In this document: in pieces, positions 62,914 to 64,000 of the stretch
Numbering within the stretch: position 1 is the stretch's first letter
Layout of the letters: each line of letters starts with the position of its first letter
Assembly: GCF_010548305.1 (NCBI RefSeq)
Contig: NZ_JAAGLV010000001.1
Coordinates: 372,001-436,000, forward strand
Source of the DNA: Streptomyces sp. SID13031
GTDB lineage: Bacteria; Actinomycetota; Actinomycetes; Propionibacteriales; Kribbellaceae
DNA length: 64,000 nucleotides
Direction of reading: 5' to 3'
Made by a program: the position numbers and the translations under genes
Notes under the pieces: model-generated
The model's database searches: none
What the model was told of the DNA's origin: nothing
The model's input: the letters and a program-made list of their open reading frames with translations, nothing else

Positions 62914-64000
62914 ATGACGAACCTGGGCATCGGCCTGGTCGGTTACGCCTTCATGGGTGCCGCCCACTCACAGGCTTGGCGCAGCGCGCCGCGCTTCTTC
63001 GACCTGCCACTGCAGCCGGACATGACCGTCGTCTGTGGCCGGAACGCGGAAGCCGTCACCAAGGCTGCGGCCAAACTCGGCTGGAGCCAGACGGAGACCG
63101 ACTGGCGCAAACTGCTCACCCGCGACGACGTACAGCTGATCGACATCTGTACGCCGGGGGACAGCCACGCCGAGATCGCGATCGCCGCGCTGCAGGCGGG
63201 CAAGCACGTGCTCTGTGAGAAGCCGCTGGCCAACACCGTCGCGGAGGCCGAGCAGATGGCTGCCGCGGCGGCCGTGGCGGCGGCCAACGGGATCAGGTCG
63301 ATGGTCGGGTTCACCTACCGCCGCGTGCCGGCCATCGGGCTGGCCCGGCAATTGGTTGCCGAGGGCAAGATCGGCATCATCCGGCACGTCCGGGCGCAGT
63401 ACCTGCAGGACTGGATCGCCGACCCCGAGGCGCCGCTGTCGTGGCGGCTCGACAAGGAGAAGGCCGGTTCGGGCGCGCTCGGTGACATCGGCGCGCACAT
63501 CGTCGACCTGACGCAGTACATCACCGGCGACCGGATCACCGAGGTGAGCGGGCAGCTGGAGACCTTCGTCAAGGAACGGCCGGTCGCTCAAGAACATGCC
63601 GGCCTGGCCGGGAGCGCAGGCACCGAGCGCGGTCCGGTCACGGTCGACGACGCCGCCATCTTCCTGGCCCGCTTCAAGGAAGGCGCGCTCGGCGTCTTCG
63701 AGGCGACCAGGTTCGCGACCGGTCGCAAGAACGCGATCCGGCTCGAGATCAACGGCAGCAAAGGCAGTCTGGCCTTCGACTTCGAGGACCTGAACGAACT
63801 GCACTTCTACGACGCGACCGAGCCGGCCGAGACGGCCGGCTTCCGCCGGATCCTCGTCACCGAGGCCGTGCACCCGTACGTCGCGGCCTGGTGGCCGCCG
63901 GGTCACCTGCTCGGCTACGAGCACGGCTTCACCCACCAAGTGGTCGATCTGATCACCGCGATCGCCGACGGCACGGACCCCGCGCCCTCGTTCGCGGACG
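62914..64000 (+). CDS. Gfo/Idh/MocA-family oxidoreductase (cut by window end)
   Basis: At least 362 residues are present. The N-terminal Rossmann motif is GIGLVGYAFMGAAHSQAW, followed by IDICTPGDSHAEIAIAALQA, the catalytic-site EKPLANTVAEA and the substrate-domain GALGDIGAHIVDLTQYITGD. It is probably an inositol- or sugar-oxidising NAD(P)-dependent dehydrogenase acting on the sugar imported by the upstream ABC system. ATG 62914 is 31 bases after the binding-protein stop with AGGAG upstream. Confidence 0.9.
   Translation, partial: MTNLGIGLVGYAFMGAAHSQAWRSAPRFFDLPLQPDMTVVCGRNAEAVTKAAAKLGWSQTETDWRKLLTRDDVQLIDICTPGDSHAEIAIAALQAGKHVLCEKPLANTVAEAEQMAAAAAVAAANGIRSMVGFTYRRVPAIGLARQLVAEGKIGIIRHVRAQYLQDWIADPEAPLSWRLDKEKAGSGALGDIGAHIVDLTQYITGDRITEVSGQLETFVKERPVAQEHAGLAGSAGTERGPVTVDDAAIFLARFKEGALGVFEATRFATGRKNAIRLEINGSKGSLAFDFEDLNELHFYDATEPAETAGFRRILVTEAVHPYVAAWWPPGHLLGYEHGFTHQVVDLITAIADGTDPAPSFAD

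Overview
The window is GC-rich actinobacterial chromosome. The order bldD-pyrRBC-(membrane protein)-carAB-pyrDF-mihF-gmk-rpoZ-coaBC-metK-priA-def-fmt-rsmB is a conserved actinobacterial block. The neighbourhood of ROK regulators, glycoside hydrolases and sugar ABC genes, together with protein similarity recalled from memory, suggests a Kribbella-like member of the Nocardioidaceae. The genus is an inference.

Layout. 1-10247: the start of bldD (leftward, cut by the window edge), a BldD-type palindrome, and a de novo pyrimidine operon whose genes overlap by 1-4 bases. Its leader can fold into a PyrR-binding hairpin that traps the pyrR ribosome-binding site. 10275-14210: an insertion relative to the usual order, with two paralogous small lipoproteins and a large secreted protein carrying a degenerate and an intact polysaccharide-deacetylase domain. 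14380-20490: nucleoid protein, guanylate kinase, RNA polymerase omega, CoA synthesis, SAM synthetase (long structured leader with an iron-box-like site) and a PriA without helicase motifs. 20515-26324: a regulator/transporter pair with repeated operators, a HAD hydrolase, a three-armed palindromic element, and a secreted C39-like protein with a lipoprotein. 26509-31056: def-fmt-rsmB, a YdcZ-like permease and a hemerythrin protein. 31125-36711: an EamA transporter, a perfectly paired tRNA-like cloverleaf abutting a 705-residue protein I do not recognise, a class V aminotransferase and a secreted protein.

36750-40979: a glycan operon (GH36-like hydrolase, ROK regulator, GH125 mannosidase). 40998-42656: a decay zone with remnants of an ABC exporter, an MFS transporter and a response regulator. 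42659-46040: a secreted propeller-like protein, a two-component pair and a small membrane protein. 46037-48019: a GntR regulator divergent from an alpha-hydroxy-acid oxidase, with twin palindromic operators between them. 48032-55119: a broken sensor kinase, a flavoprotein-MFS pair, a RadC-like protein without metal ligands, AlkB, a broken VOC gene, an amidohydrolase and a dienelactone hydrolase. 55386-64000: a cysteine-rich unknown, a Tat-exported GH99/71-like protein, and a ROK-regulated sugar ABC operon (ATPase, permease, binding protein) running into a Gfo/Idh/MocA dehydrogenase cut by the window end.

The observation I rate highest is the tRNA-like element at 32248-32319. All 21 stem pairs are Watson-Crick, while the loops lack decoding and tertiary nucleotides, and it ends two bases before the start codon of an uncharacterised gene. 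A second genome-scale signal is a 10-mer, GAGCGCTCTC, found six times by eye in coding and non-coding DNA. No CRISPR array, transposase, rRNA or functional tRNA was seen.
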